Part shown: one piece after another, positions 27,382 to 35,541 of the stretch
Layout of the letters: each line of letters begins with the position of its first letter
Position numbering within the stretch: the first letter of the stretch is position 1
Source: Pyxidicoccus parkwaysis
GTDB taxonomy: Bacteria; Myxococcota; Myxococcia; Myxococcales; Myxococcaceae
Reading direction: 5' to 3'
DNA: 64,000 nucleotides
NCBI RefSeq assembly: GCF_017301735.1
Contig: NZ_CP071090.1
Location: 3,648,001 to 3,712,000 of the forward strand
Program-made: the position numbers and the translations under genes
Notes under the pieces: generated by a model
Seen by the model: only the letters and a program-made list of their open reading frames with translations
The model's database searches: none
Told to the model about the DNA's origin: nothing

Positions 27382-28392
27382 CTACTGCTTGGGCAGGGAA
27401 ACGCGGCGGACGTGGAAGGGCAGCGTCAACGGCGGCGCGTTGCTCCCGCCGGTGACGTGTGAGAGCTGGCTCTCGGACACCCAGGCGCTGCCCTCCGCCA
27501 GCTCCACGGAGGTCGGGTCCGCGAGCCCTTCCACGAGCTTCGTCACCGTGCCGCTTCCGTCCGAGTTCAGGGCGATGCGCGACACCGCGGAGGCGTACTG
27601 CTCGGACACCACGAGGCCCACCGAAGAAGAGAACTTCAGTCCATCCGGTCCCACGAGCGGGCGGTCGAGCACCACCTCCTGCACCGTGCCCGCCGCGCCG
27701 TTCGCGCCGATGGGGATTCGGAACAGCTTCCCATCCGCGGTCTTCACCGCGTAGAGCGTAGAGGCTCCGTTGTACGCGAGCCCATTGAGGCCGAACTGCC
27801 CCTGCGGGCCCAGGAAGGCATCGTCGCGCACCCAGACCTCCGCCGAGTTGTCCGTTTCCAGCCGGCTCGCGGGCACGCGGATGATGCGCCCGAGGAAGCT
27901 GTCCGTGGCGTAGAGGTTGCCCGCGGTGTCCTGCGCAATCTCGTTGCAGAAGCCGGAGCCGGCACCTTCCTGCGCGGGGAATACGTGCCGGTGGACGGCC
28001 TGGCCCGTGGACAGGCTCACGGCGATGAGCTCCGGCGCGTTGGACGTGCCGAAGACGTTGCTGCACAGCCACAGGTACTGCTTGTCCTCCTGCACGTACA
28101 GGCCCACGGTGCCGGTGACGATGGTGCGCGGGGCGACGAACTCCTCCGCCTCGCTCTTGCCGGGCCGCACGCGGACAATCTGCCCCGTCATCAGGCTGCC
28201 GACGTAGAGGGTGTTGTCCGCGCTGGCCGCGATGCCCTCCGGGTAGAAGTCATTGCCCGGCAGCACGAGCTCCGTCACTCCGTCGCGCGACGGAGTGGGC
28301 CGCGGGTCTTCCTTGTCGGAGCACCCGAGGACTCCGCCACACGTGAGGATGCACAGCGCACTGCCCAGGATGCCTGCTCTCGTTGCCTTCAT
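27382..28392 (-). CDS. Beta-propeller lipoprotein (SMP-30/gluconolactonase-like)
   Basis: This 336-aa exported lipoprotein has a signal ending in the lipobox LGC at about residue 24. The mature protein is a six-bladed propeller of the SMP-30/NHL type. Successive blades show the pattern PEGIAASADNTLYVGS, FCNEIAQDTAGNLYATDS, FGLNGLAYNGASTLYAV and GPDGLKFSSSVGLVVSE. These propellers often bind Ca2+ or sugars. No complete lactonase metal triad can be assigned with confidence, so a binding role is as likely as an enzymatic one. Two Cys residues in the central blades may form a disulfide. It follows the AraC-type gene on the same strand by 94 bases. Confidence 0.82.
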   Translation of the reverse strand: MKATRAGILGSALCILTCGGVLGCSDKEDPRPTPSRDGVTELVLPGNDFYPEGIAASADNTLYVGSLMTGQIVRVRPGKSEAEEFVAPRTIVTGTVGLYVQEDKQYLWLCSNVFGTSNAPELIAVSLSTGQAVHRHVFPAQEGAGSGFCNEIAQDTAGNLYATDSFLGRIIRVPASRLETDNSAEVWVRDDAFLGPQGQFGLNGLAYNGASTLYAVKTADGKLFRIPIGANGAAGTVQEVVLDRPLVGPDGLKFSSSVGLVVSEQYASAVSRIALNSDGSGTVTKLVEGLADPTSVELAEGSAWVSESQLSHVTGGSNAPPLTLPFHVRRVSLPKQ

Positions 28393-28486
28393 GGTCTGCC
28401 TCCGCGTTCATGAGCGAACGGGAGGCAAGGTGTCAGCGGGCGCGCGGGCGTTATTGAAGAATCTTGCTGTGTCGTTTCCGGAGGGC

Positions 28487-29320
28487 TCAGGCGCCTCGCG
28501 CATAGGCCCGGGGCGTCAGGCCGTACGAGTCCTTGAAGGTGCGCGCGAAGTGGGCCTGGTCGGCGAAGCCCAGCGCGTACGCCACCTCGCCCGCCGGAGC
28601 ACCCTGGCGCAGTTGGGGCAGGGCGCGCGCGAGCCGCAGCCGCTGCACGTACGTGTGCGGAGGCAGGCCCGTCTCTCGCGCGAAGACGCGCGCCAGGTGG
28701 TACTTGCTCAGCCCCACGGCCTGGGCCAGGTCCTCCAGCGACACGCGCTCGGTGGCGTGGGCGTGCAGGTACTCGCGGGCGCGGCGCACGGCGCGGGCCT
28801 CCAGACCCACGGGGTAGAGCACGGCGTCTTCGTCACGCAGGACGAAGAGGTCCACCAGGGCTTCCACCAACCACGTCTCCCATTCGAGCTGGGAGGCGCC
28901 TTCGCCCAGGCGCTGGTGGAAGCGCAGGAAGCTGTGCGCGGCACGAGCGCCCTCCAGCGCCGTCACCTCGGTGGGCAACCGCACCGGACGGCGGGAGATG
29001 CCCTCCAGCGCCCGGGTGACGACGTGGGGCTCCAGGTGGAGGCTGCGCAGCATGGGCAGGTGGCGCGGGTCCGCGGAGGCCGCGTGCGGTGCGCCCGGTG
29101 GGACGAAGAAGAGGGCCCCGTGTGAGCCGGCGCCCTGCGTGTACAAGCGCGAGTCCGTCTCCGTGGTGACGACGCCGGCCTCCAGGAGGCCAATCTCCCA
29201 GACGGGGTGGTGGTGCATCTCCCCGGCGAAGCGGCGGCCGTGGATGAAGTACCGCTCGATGCCGGGCGGCCGGGCGTGGGGACTGTCGGGAGTCTCGTAG
29301 GCGCAGAAGGGCTGGGACAT
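28487..29320 (-). CDS. AraC-family transcriptional regulator
   Basis: This 277-aa regulator starts at ATG 29320, directly before a small-molecule-binding cupin-like domain with the EMHHHPVWEIG beta-strand of AraC_binding. The C-terminal 100 residues carry both helix-turn-helix motifs: SLEDLAQAVGLSKYHLARVFARE and GEVAYALGFADQAHFARTFK, followed by the class signature GLTPRAYA. The frame is open to 29515, but that portion lies across the start of the EEP gene's 3' region and lacks family similarity. It is upstream of the propeller lipoprotein and downstream of the EEP gene on the same strand, so it may regulate either. Confidence 0.9.
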   Translation of the reverse strand: MSQPFCAYETPDSPHARPPGIERYFIHGRRFAGEMHHHPVWEIGLLEAGVVTTETDSRLYTQGAGSHGALFFVPPGAPHAASADPRHLPMLRSLHLEPHVVTRALEGISRRPVRLPTEVTALEGARAAHSFLRFHQRLGEGASQLEWETWLVEALVDLFVLRDEDAVLYPVGLEARAVRRAREYLHAHATERVSLEDLAQAVGLSKYHLARVFARETGLPPHTYVQRLRLARALPQLRQGAPAGEVAYALGFADQAHFARTFKDSYGLTPRAYARGA

Positions 29321-29384
29321 GGCGGTCGCGCCTGGGATGATCTCCGGCCCGGCGCGTTTCCACCAGGGGGCCCGTGCGGGTGCA

Positions 29385-30170
29385 TCAAGGGGCGAAGTCG
29401 AAGCGTGCCTCGACGGGGTAGTGGTCCGAGCCTCCCACTTGCAGGACCTGCGCTCCGGACAGCGTGAGCCCTCGCGCGAGGACGTGGTCGATTTCCGTGA
29501 AGGCCAGGAGGCCACCCGGTGTCACGGGCCAGGTCGGACCGCAGTCCGCGTCCGGTCCATCACAGGCATGCGTGAAGCCAGCGGCGGCGAAGGCCTTCAT
29601 CGCGTCGCCTCCGCGTGTCTCGTTCATGTCGCCGAGCAGCAGCAGCGGTAGCTTCACCTTCGCGTAGCGATCCATGAGTGCCCGGCCCTGCTTGTCGCGC
29701 AGGGCCGCGTTCTTCGGCAGGGACTCCAGCAGGCCCTCGTCCTTCTTGTGCCGTGCGCCCGGCGCCATCAGGTGGACGCAGACCACCTTGAGCCGGTGTC
29801 CATCCACCAGCACGTCCGCTTCCATCGCCGGCAGCCGGTGGGGCCGCTCGGGAAAGACCTCCGTGCGCAGCAGCTTGTGCCGGGTGGCGATGCCCACGCC
29901 CCATGTTCCCTGTCGAGACTCGAGTCTCCGCTGCGAGTACTCCTTGCCCAGTCTCCGCTCGAAGGCCGATGCAAAGCGAGGTGTCAGCTCCCGCAGGCAG
30001 AGGACATCCGGCTTCGCCGCCTCGATGGCGTCCACGGACTTCTCCACGTCCTCGAACGAGGCGGAGTAGAGGACGTTGAACGTCATGGCCTTGTAGCGAG
30101 CTGGAGCGGGCGCGGGTCCGCTACCGCAGGCCGCCAGGAGCAGGAGCGCCGCGAGACGTGGGATTCGCAT
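29385..30170 (-). CDS. Endonuclease/exonuclease/phosphatase-family lipoprotein
   Basis: This 261-aa protein starts at ATG 30170. Its short signal ends in the lipobox LAAC, so it is probably a lipoprotein. The rest is an EEP (DNase I-like) domain: YKAMTFNVLYSA, then DVLCLRELTPRF with the metal-binding Glu, VCVHLMAPGARHK, LLLGDMNETRGG and the final GGSDHYPVEA. All key metal and His residues of the family appear present. Exported members include sphingomyelinases, inositol-phosphate phosphatases and secreted nucleases, so a scavenging or lipid-degrading role is plausible. Upstream in-frame codons to 30731 run through a non-coding gap. Confidence 0.85.
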   Translation of the reverse strand: MRIPRLAALLLLAACGSGPAPAPARYKAMTFNVLYSASFEDVEKSVDAIEAAKPDVLCLRELTPRFASAFERRLGKEYSQRRLESRQGTWGVGIATRHKLLRTEVFPERPHRLPAMEADVLVDGHRLKVVCVHLMAPGARHKKDEGLLESLPKNAALRDKQGRALMDRYAKVKLPLLLLGDMNETRGGDAMKAFAAAGFTHACDGPDADCGPTWPVTPGGLLAFTEIDHVLARGLTLSGAQVLQVGGSDHYPVEARFDFAP

Positions 30171-30532
30171 GCGGCGTGCCGCATCTGCAAGGCCGGGACC
30201 TGGAGCCGCCGGTGACTCGCGCGGCACGCTCGGCCCTGGAACCGTCACCGACCTACGCGGCAGGACGGCAGCGGTTCGTGGCTCCCGGTCCGCAACGTGC
30301 GGCTGGGAGAACGCAGGGGGAGGGGAGGTTGCATGGCCGTGGTGACCGCTCTGTAGGGTGCGCCGTGTCGCTCCCGGCACGAGAGGTCTGCTCACGTCAT
30401 GCGTTCCCCGGCCGAGGTCGAAGCGTCCCACGGCGACTTGATGGACTCCACGCCTGTCGGGGTGGGCGCCTTCGTCTCCGCCGCGGGAGCGCTGGCGGCG
30501 GGGCGGATGTTGCGCTCTCCGGGAGCGTGCCG
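30171..30532. other. Intergenic region, possible gene remnant
   Basis: This 362-base gap has the EEP gene reading away on its left and the end of the VOC gene on its right. A plus-strand frame from ATG 30399 (GAGAGG about 12 bases upstream) encodes MRSPAEVEASHGDLMDST and then a hydrophobic VGVGAFVSAAGALAAG stretch before running into the antisense of the VOC gene (stop 30605). It could be the N-terminal remnant of a membrane-protein gene or chance. I would not call it a gene. Confidence 0.3.
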
Positions 30533-31120
30533 TCACGGACGCCGCGAGGTGTTCCACACCAGTCCGGTCAATACCGGTGGGCGGATGGGGATGGGCTGGC
30601 TGTAGCCGTGGCAGACCACCTCCAGGTGGTTGCCGGACGGGTCGTTGAAGTATAGCGACGCCTGCCCCGGGAAGCCGAGCTGCAGCGGGCCCTCCGTCGG
30701 CACCCCGTGTGACTCCAGGCGCTGCTTCCACTTCAGCATGTCGCCCGGAGGCACGCGGAACGCGAGGTGCGGATGTCCCTGCGTCACCCCGGGCTGCCCG
30801 TTGCGCTGGAGGAACAGGTCCACGCGCGTGGTGCCTCCCATGTACAGCGACACGTGGTAGGTGCCCTCGCCGTCGTTCTCCGCGGTCGGGCGTCCGAACC
30901 GCTTCAGCGCCGCCGCGTCAATCGTCATCAGGTGTGCCGCGCCCAGCACGTCGCAGTAGAAGCGCCGCGCCTCGTCCAGGTCCGTCACCGGAATCGTGAT
31001 GTGGTCCAGGTCCCGAAGCCGCAGCCGCCCGAGTCCCGCCACGGCCCGCCGCGTCCGCAGCGACCACGTCCGAGCTCCAAAGCCGAGGGCGATCATCCGA
31101 TTGCGCATTGCCACCAACAT
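30533..31120 (-). CDS. VOC-family (glyoxalase/bleomycin resistance-like) protein
   Basis: This 195-aa protein starts at ATG 31120, with AGGAGG at 31125-31130 fixing the start. After a basic N-terminal tail the vicinal-oxygen-chelate domain has two beta-alpha-beta-beta-beta modules. The first begins LDHITIPVTDLDEARRFYCD and the second is HPHLAFRVPPGDMLKWKQ, ending in YFNDPSGNHLEVVCHG. Metal-ligand candidates are the first-strand His, the His in HLAF and the Glu in LEVV, as in glyoxalase I and extradiol dioxygenases. It is divergent from a TetR regulator and shares its palindromic operator, so it is probably induced by a small toxic compound. Confidence 0.87.
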   Translation of the reverse strand: MLVAMRNRMIALGFGARTWSLRTRRAVAGLGRLRLRDLDHITIPVTDLDEARRFYCDVLGAAHLMTIDAAALKRFGRPTAENDGEGTYHVSLYMGGTTRVDLFLQRNGQPGVTQGHPHLAFRVPPGDMLKWKQRLESHGVPTEGPLQLGFPGQASLYFNDPSGNHLEVVCHGYSQPIPIRPPVLTGLVWNTSRRP

Positions 31121-31133
31121 GGTGCCTCCTGGG

Positions 31134-31155
31134 TTCAATCAATTGATTGATTGAA
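31134..31155. promoter_or_regulatory. Palindromic operator between VOC gene and TetR gene
   Basis: TTCAATCA-ATTGAT-TGATTGAA is a perfect 8-bp inverted repeat in a very AT-rich patch. It begins 14 bases upstream of the VOC start codon and lies about 83 bases before the TetR ATG. The position in a divergent TetR/target pair and the symmetry are typical of a TetR dimer site. Confidence 0.75.
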
Positions 31156-31237
31156 GGTAGAGGCAATGCCGGGATTCCGTCAAGTGGGGTGCGCGGCCCG
31201 CTCGATTCTCCGCAGGCGCGCTGGTAGATCGCCGAGG

Positions 31238-31882
31238 ATGAAGCGAGCGACTCCACGCAGGCCCTTGAAGCGCGAGCCGGCGACCGAGCCCGGTGACCAG
31301 CGGCGCGTCGAGCTGCTCGAAGCGGCCTACGTCCTCATCGCCGAGAAGGGGTTGGAGGGCCTGCGCACGCGCGACATCGCGGCGCGCGCCGGGGTCAACA
31401 TCTCCACGCTGCACTACTACTTCGGCACGAAGGAGGCGCTCATCGTCGCCGTCGTGGACCACGTCAACGACAAGTTCACCGCGCCTCCACCGGGACGCCG
31501 AGGCGAGGCGCCCTCATGGGATGCCAGCCCCACGCTGCTCTCGCATCTGGAGTCCGCGTGGCGCAGCTTCCAGAACGACGCGCACCTGTCCACGGTGCTC
31601 CAGGAGTTGGTGGTCCGGGCCAGCCGGGACGCCGCCGCCCGCGCGGCCTTCAAGGCGCTGCACCTGTCGTGGAACAGGATTGTCGAGGACCTGCTCCGCG
31701 CAGAGGTGGAGCAGGGCCGCCTGCGCGCGGACCTGGATGCACAGGCGGGGGCGCGCATCGTCACGTCCTTCATCATGGGCGCGATGATGCAGCTCGGCGT
31801 GAATCCGAAGGCGTTCGACTACGCCACCCTCGCGAAGGAGCTGGAGCGCTGGGCCGGAAGCTCCGGCGCTCCCCGCCGCTGA
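31238..31882 (+). CDS. TetR-family transcriptional regulator
   Basis: This 214-aa repressor starts at ATG 31238 (GAGG immediately upstream). Residues 1-25 are basic. The N-terminal DNA-binding domain contains LLEAAYVLIAEKGLEGLRT and the helix-turn-helix RDIAARAGVNISTLHYYFGTKEALI. The C-terminal domain is all-helical, as in ligand-binding TetR proteins. It is divergent from the VOC gene over a perfect palindrome, so it probably represses both genes and releases DNA on binding a ligand. The frame extends upstream to 31151, but that would place the operator at the start codon. Confidence 0.9.
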   Translation: MKRATPRRPLKREPATEPGDQRRVELLEAAYVLIAEKGLEGLRTRDIAARAGVNISTLHYYFGTKEALIVAVVDHVNDKFTAPPPGRRGEAPSWDASPTLLSHLESAWRSFQNDAHLSTVLQELVVRASRDAAARAAFKALHLSWNRIVEDLLRAEVEQGRLRADLDAQAGARIVTSFIMGAMMQLGVNPKAFDYATLAKELERWAGSSGAPRR

Positions 31883-31890
31883 AGCCCGCT

Positions 31891-32541
31891 TCAGGCCCGC
31901 ACAATCTGCAGGTTGAAGTCGGCGGTGCCGAGCGCCCCGTAGAGCCGGAGCCACAGGAACATGTGCCCTTCCGTGGCGCGCGCGCCGGAGATGTCCCCCA
32001 GGTCGACGACGCGCTTCCAGCCGAAGCCCTCGGTGAGCAATTGCGTCACCTGCTTCTTCGCGCCCGCGTCATTGCCCGCGACGAAGATGTCCGTGGGCGA
32101 GGACAGCTTCGCCGGATTCACCATGACGCCCGCGGTGACGGTGTTGAGGCTCTTCACCACCTTCACGTCCGGGAAGGCTCGCTGGAGCTGCTCGCCCGTC
32201 GAGTCCGTGTTGCAGACGGAGAGGGTGGGCGGGAAGCCCTTGGAGAAGTCCAGCGGGTTGGACACGTCCACCAGCACCTTGCCCTTCAGGTTCTCTGCCC
32301 CCGCGAGCTTCAGCGCTTCGAGCGAGACCGTGCCGGAGGTGCAGTTGAACACCAGCTCCCCGAAGGCCGCCGCGTCCGCGAAGGTCCCCTGCGACGCGCG
32401 CGCGCCGGCCTTCTTCGTCCACGCCACCGCCTTCTCGTGGTTCGCCGTGCGCGAGCCCATGCGCACCTCGTGGCCCAGCTCCACCAGCTTGCTGCCCAGC
32501 GTCTCGCCGACGATGCCCGTGCCCAGAATCGCGATCTTCAT
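31891..32541 (-). CDS. NADP-binding oxidoreductase (F420-dependent NADP reductase-like)
   Basis: This 216-aa protein starts at ATG 32541 with GAGGAC 3-8 bases upstream. It begins MKIAILGTGIVGETLGSKL, a Rossmann dinucleotide-binding motif, followed by VRMGSRTANHEKA where Ser-Arg favours NADPH. NCTSGTVSLEAL and VDVSNPLDF are typical of the NADP_oxidoreductase, F420-dependent family (COG2085). Members without F420 use often act as general NADPH-dependent reductases. Myxobacteria are not established F420 users, so the electron acceptor is open. It is divergent from a LysR regulator with a 108-base gap and very likely its target. Confidence 0.88.
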   Translation of the reverse strand: MKIAILGTGIVGETLGSKLVELGHEVRMGSRTANHEKAVAWTKKAGARASQGTFADAAAFGELVFNCTSGTVSLEALKLAGAENLKGKVLVDVSNPLDFSKGFPPTLSVCNTDSTGEQLQRAFPDVKVVKSLNTVTAGVMVNPAKLSSPTDIFVAGNDAGAKKQVTQLLTEGFGWKRVVDLGDISGARATEGHMFLWLRLYGALGTADFNLQIVRA

Positions 32542-32649
32542 GTCGTCCTCTTTCACTTCCGTGGTGGACCCAACCTAACCGTCAACCGCGCGCGCTTCGA
32601 GCACCCGGAAGTTGAACCATCGTCAACTCTGAGTTGACAATCAGTACCC

Positions 32650-33552
32650 ATGGACCTGTTCGCGGGCGTCGTCCCATTCGTGCATGTGGCTGAAGAGGCC
32701 AGCTTCCGCAAGGCGGCCGCGCGGCTCGGCGTCACCACGGCGGCGGTGAGCAAGGCGGTGCGCAAGCTGGAGGAGGACGTGGGCGTCAGGCTCCTGGAGC
32801 GCACGTCCCGGCAGGTGGCCCTCACCCCCGAGGGCATCGAGTTCCTCGAGCGCGCCCGCGAGGCGGTGGCGCAGGTGCGGGCCGCGCGCGAGACGGTGGC
32901 CCGGGCCCAGCGCGCGCCCCGGGGGCCGCTCACGGTGTCGCTGACGCACATCCTCGCGCCGGTGGTGCTGCCCCGGCTCGCGCGGCTCCAGGCGCGCTAT
33001 CCGCAGCTCACGCTCCACATCCGCATGGACGACCGCTTCAGCCGCATGGTGGACGAGCACATCGACGTGGCGCTGCGCGTGGGGGAATTGGAGGACTCCA
33101 GCCTCGTGGCGCGGCGGCTGTTGTCCACGCGCTGGGTGACGCTGGCCTCGCCCGCGTACCTCGCGCGCCATGGCACGCCCGCGCACCCGGACGAGCTCGC
33201 ACGCCACCCGTGCCTCAAGTTCGTGGACCCGCGCGGCATGGCGCGCGAGTGGCTCTTCCGCCGCGAGCCCGGCGGCCGGCCGGAGACGGTGCGCACGCGC
33301 ACGGGCATGGACGTGAATCACGGCCCCGCGCTGCTGGACCTCGCCGAGGCCGGCGCCGGCCCCTGCCAGGTGCTGGACTTCATGCTGGACGCGCGCGCCC
33401 GTGACGGGCGGCTGGTGGAGGTGCTCGCGGCGCATTCCGCGGAAGGGCCTCCCGTCCATGCCCTGTGCCTTCCCGGGTGGCAGTCCGTACCCCGGGTGCA
33501 GGCACTGCTGAAGCTCCTGTCGGAAGAGCTGCGACCCGGGGGCCGCGAGTAG
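32650..33552 (+). CDS. LysR-family transcriptional regulator
   Basis: This 300-aa regulator has an N-terminal winged helix-turn-helix (FVHVAEEASFRKAAARLGVTTAAVSKAVRKLEED) and a coiled-coil linker helix. The C-terminal periplasmic-binding-protein-like effector domain has RPxGPLTVSLTHILAPVVLPRLARL and DVALRVGELEDSSLVARRL. It is divergent from the NADP-binding oxidoreductase gene, the usual LysR arrangement. The shared gap contains AACCATCGTCAACTCTGAGTT, in which a T-N11-A type LysR box could be placed. Confidence 0.92.
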   Translation: MDLFAGVVPFVHVAEEASFRKAAARLGVTTAAVSKAVRKLEEDVGVRLLERTSRQVALTPEGIEFLERAREAVAQVRAARETVARAQRAPRGPLTVSLTHILAPVVLPRLARLQARYPQLTLHIRMDDRFSRMVDEHIDVALRVGELEDSSLVARRLLSTRWVTLASPAYLARHGTPAHPDELARHPCLKFVDPRGMAREWLFRREPGGRPETVRTRTGMDVNHGPALLDLAEAGAGPCQVLDFMLDARARDGRLVEVLAAHSAEGPPVHALCLPGWQSVPRVQALLKLLSEELRPGGRE

Positions 33553-33600
33553 TCGGGAACCTTTCAGAGCCCTCGCGCGTCCAAGGACTGGAGCCGGGGC

Positions 33601-34377
33601 CTACCAGGTGGCGGGCACGCCATCCTGCTTCGCATGCCCCGGCCGCACCGGTGCCTCCGGCTGGACGTCGGGGGACACGCTCGACGCGGCATGGGCCGGC
33701 GCGTCCGGGCGCTCCGCCGGTGCGCCATTGATTTCCTTGTAGAAGCGCCTGCCGATGAAGACGCCCAGCACCAGCGACACCACGAGCCCCACCGCGGACA
33801 CGAGCGTCATCACCGTGCGCCCCTGGGCCAGCCCGCTGCCGAACTGCGCGGTGAGGAAGGTGCCCGGAATGGTGCCCAGCATGACGCCCGCGAGCAGCGG
33901 CCACATCCGCGCGCCGCTGGCCGCCGCAGCCGCCAGCATGACGTCGGTGGGACACAGCGGGTTGATGCAGGCCAGCAGCGCGAAGAGGAAGTCGTGCCGC
34001 CGCGCGGCCCGCACCAGCGCGGGGTACTTGCCGCCGGCCAGGCGCTTCATCGGCCGGGTGCCCAGCTTGCGCGCCACCCCGAAGAGCAACATGGCAGACA
34101 GGAAGCTGCCCGTTAGTGAATAGAGGGTTGCTGCGAGCGTCCCGAACATCATCCCGCCCACCGCGGTCAGGAGCTGACCGGGCAGCAGCGTCACCGGGCG
34201 GATTGCGAGAAAGCCGACGTAGGCGAGGGGAGCTGCGTCGCCGAACGGCTCCAGGACGGACGTGATGCGCTTCTGGTCGATGAAGTCCGGCCCCAGGAGC
34301 CGCAGCATGACCAGGCCTCCCACCGAGACGAGCATCGGTGCCAGGACCCGGAGCCAACTCTTCGCCGACTGCGCCAC
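33601..34377 (-). CDS. VTT/DedA-family (TVP38/TMEM64-like) membrane protein
   Basis: This 258-aa protein has about five to six membrane segments. The family signature is present: RPVTLLPGQLLTAVGGMMFG, then a second small-residue-rich helix GSFLSAMLLFGVARKLG, and a later re-entrant pair INPLCPTDVMLAAAA and GVMLGTIPGTFLTAQFG. VTT-domain proteins include lipid scramblases and undecaprenyl-phosphate or phospholipid flippases. GTG 34377 is chosen because GGGGGAGG lies 6 bases upstream; the frame runs to 34509 but that part is not hydrophobic. The C-terminal tail is proline/alanine-rich. Confidence 0.85.
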   Translation of the reverse strand: MAQSAKSWLRVLAPMLVSVGGLVMLRLLGPDFIDQKRITSVLEPFGDAAPLAYVGFLAIRPVTLLPGQLLTAVGGMMFGTLAATLYSLTGSFLSAMLLFGVARKLGTRPMKRLAGGKYPALVRAARRHDFLFALLACINPLCPTDVMLAAAAASGARMWPLLAGVMLGTIPGTFLTAQFGSGLAQGRTVMTLVSAVGLVVSLVLGVFIGRRFYKEINGAPAERPDAPAHAASSVSPDVQPEAPVRPGHAKQDGVPATW

Positions 34378-34687
34378 GCCGTGCCTCCCCCGCGGCCGAT
34401 CGCCGGACGCGCCGTTGGCAGAAGGTGGGAGGTGAAGCGGGAATCGGCAATGTGCATCGGAATGTTTTGAACAATGAAGCGTCCTGGCGGACGGGCCACT
34501 GCCCGGCACGGATGCTCGGCAGGCGCATCCAAGCTACCGGAATTACTCGGGTTTTGGTGTGGCGTGTCAGGCGAGAACGGCTGGCGGTGTACGGAGCTTG
34601 CTTGCATCGGGGCGCTTCCGTCCCAAGGTTTCAGGCAAGGGGCACCGAGGCGAGGGACGGGTGGCAGTCACGAGAGGAGATGGCGAC
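34378..34687. other. Intergenic region before the KGG-repeat gene
   Basis: This 310-base divergent gap must contain promoters for the VTT gene (minus) and the KGG-repeat gene (plus). A short AT-rich patch around 34455-34485 and another around 34540-34560 stand out from the surrounding GC. I see no open frame with coding character, no strong inverted repeat and no clear sigma-70 boxes. Confidence 0.4.
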
Positions 34688-35134
34688 ATGTCGGACAAGG
34701 ACAACAAGGGCAGCATGACGGTGGCCGAGGCAGGCCGTAAGGGCGGCGAGACTGTCCGCAACGAGCGCGGCCGTGAGTTCTACGAGACCATCGGCCGCAA
34801 GGGCGGCGCGACGGTGAAGGCCGAGCGGGGCCGCTCGTTCTACGAGGAGATCGGCCGCAAGGGCGGCGAGACGGTGAAGGCCGAGCGCGGCGCCAAGTTC
34901 TACGAGGAGATCGGCAAGAAGGGTGGTGACCGCGTCAAGGCCACCCGCGGGCCGAACTTCTACGAGGAAATCGGCCGCAAGGGCGGGCAGAAGGTGAAGA
35001 AGCTCATCGAGGAGGGCAAGCGCGCGGCTCGCGCGGCGATGCAGCCCCCCGCTGGTGAGGGCCCGCAGGAAGGCGCCGCGCCCACCCCGCCTCCGGCCTC
35101 CGAGCCGGCTGGCCAGGGCCAGGGCAACGAGTAG
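34688..35134 (+). CDS. KGG-repeat stress-type protein
   Basis: This 148-aa basic, hydrophilic protein is built from four 20-residue repeats plus one partial copy, each beginning G(R/K)KGG and ending with FYEEIG. These are the KGG motifs (general stress protein YciG/GsiB type, 'stress-induced bacterial acidophilic repeat'). GsiB-like proteins are disordered, abundant under starvation or desiccation and thought to protect macromolecules. The last 45 residues are a Lys/Arg/Ala helix and a Pro/Ala/Gly tail. At DNA level the unit is about 60 bp. AGAGGAG lies about 12 bases before ATG 34688. It is a single gene flanked by unrelated functions. Confidence 0.88.
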   Translation: MSDKDNKGSMTVAEAGRKGGETVRNERGREFYETIGRKGGATVKAERGRSFYEEIGRKGGETVKAERGAKFYEEIGKKGGDRVKATRGPNFYEEIGRKGGQKVKKLIEEGKRAARAAMQPPAGEGPQEGAAPTPPPASEPAGQGQGNE

Positions 35135-35171
35135 CGTGGCGCCAGGCGCGCGGACCCTGTAAGACGGCCGC

Positions 35172-35510
35172 GTGTACCTGGTCATCACGTTCCTCGAACA
35201 GTTGGAGGGGACCGAGCGGGCCATCCGCCGGCTCCGGGAGTTTGGCATTCCGGAGCCGTTGGTGGTGCGCGCCCGGAGCGCAGCGGCTGCGCTGTCCGCC
35301 GAGGTGCCCGTCTTCGCGGGACTTCGCAGCCTCGCGCTCGGCGCGGACGAGGACCGTGTCCTCCTGGTGAGCCTGCTGCCCGTCGCCGCCGCCGAAGAGG
35401 TGGAGCGGCTGGTGCAGCGCGTACAACTGGAGATGGATGCGGACGACCCGCCCATGGGCCGCCTGGTCGCCCTTCCGGTGATCTCGGCGCCCACGCACCG
35501 CCGCTCGTGA
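35172..35510 (+). CDS. Small P-II-like alpha/beta protein upstream of CPA2 antiporters
   Basis: This 112-aa protein (GTG 35172) starts MYLVITFLEQLEGTERAIRR and has the beta-alpha-beta spacing of a P-II/CutA-like ferredoxin fold: first strand, helix with charged face, LVVRARSAAAAL, then DRVLLVSLLP and AAEEVERLVQRVQLEM. I do not see the T-loop nucleotide signature of GlnB/GlnK. It is 31 bases ahead of the first antiporter gene on the same strand, and small P-II-like proteins are known to be placed with transporters they regulate. The regulatory role is inferred from fold and position only. Confidence 0.55.
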   Translation: MYLVITFLEQLEGTERAIRRLREFGIPEPLVVRARSAAAALSAEVPVFAGLRSLALGADEDRVLLVSLLPVAAAEEVERLVQRVQLEMDADDPPMGRLVALPVISAPTHRRS

Positions 35511-35541
35511 CGTCAGCCACGGGGCGGTGTAAGCACGTCCC

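Noticed and set aside
30399-30605. 68-codon plus-strand gene
   Set aside because: It runs into the antisense of the VOC gene and resembles nothing I recognise; kept only as a note in the intergenic entry.
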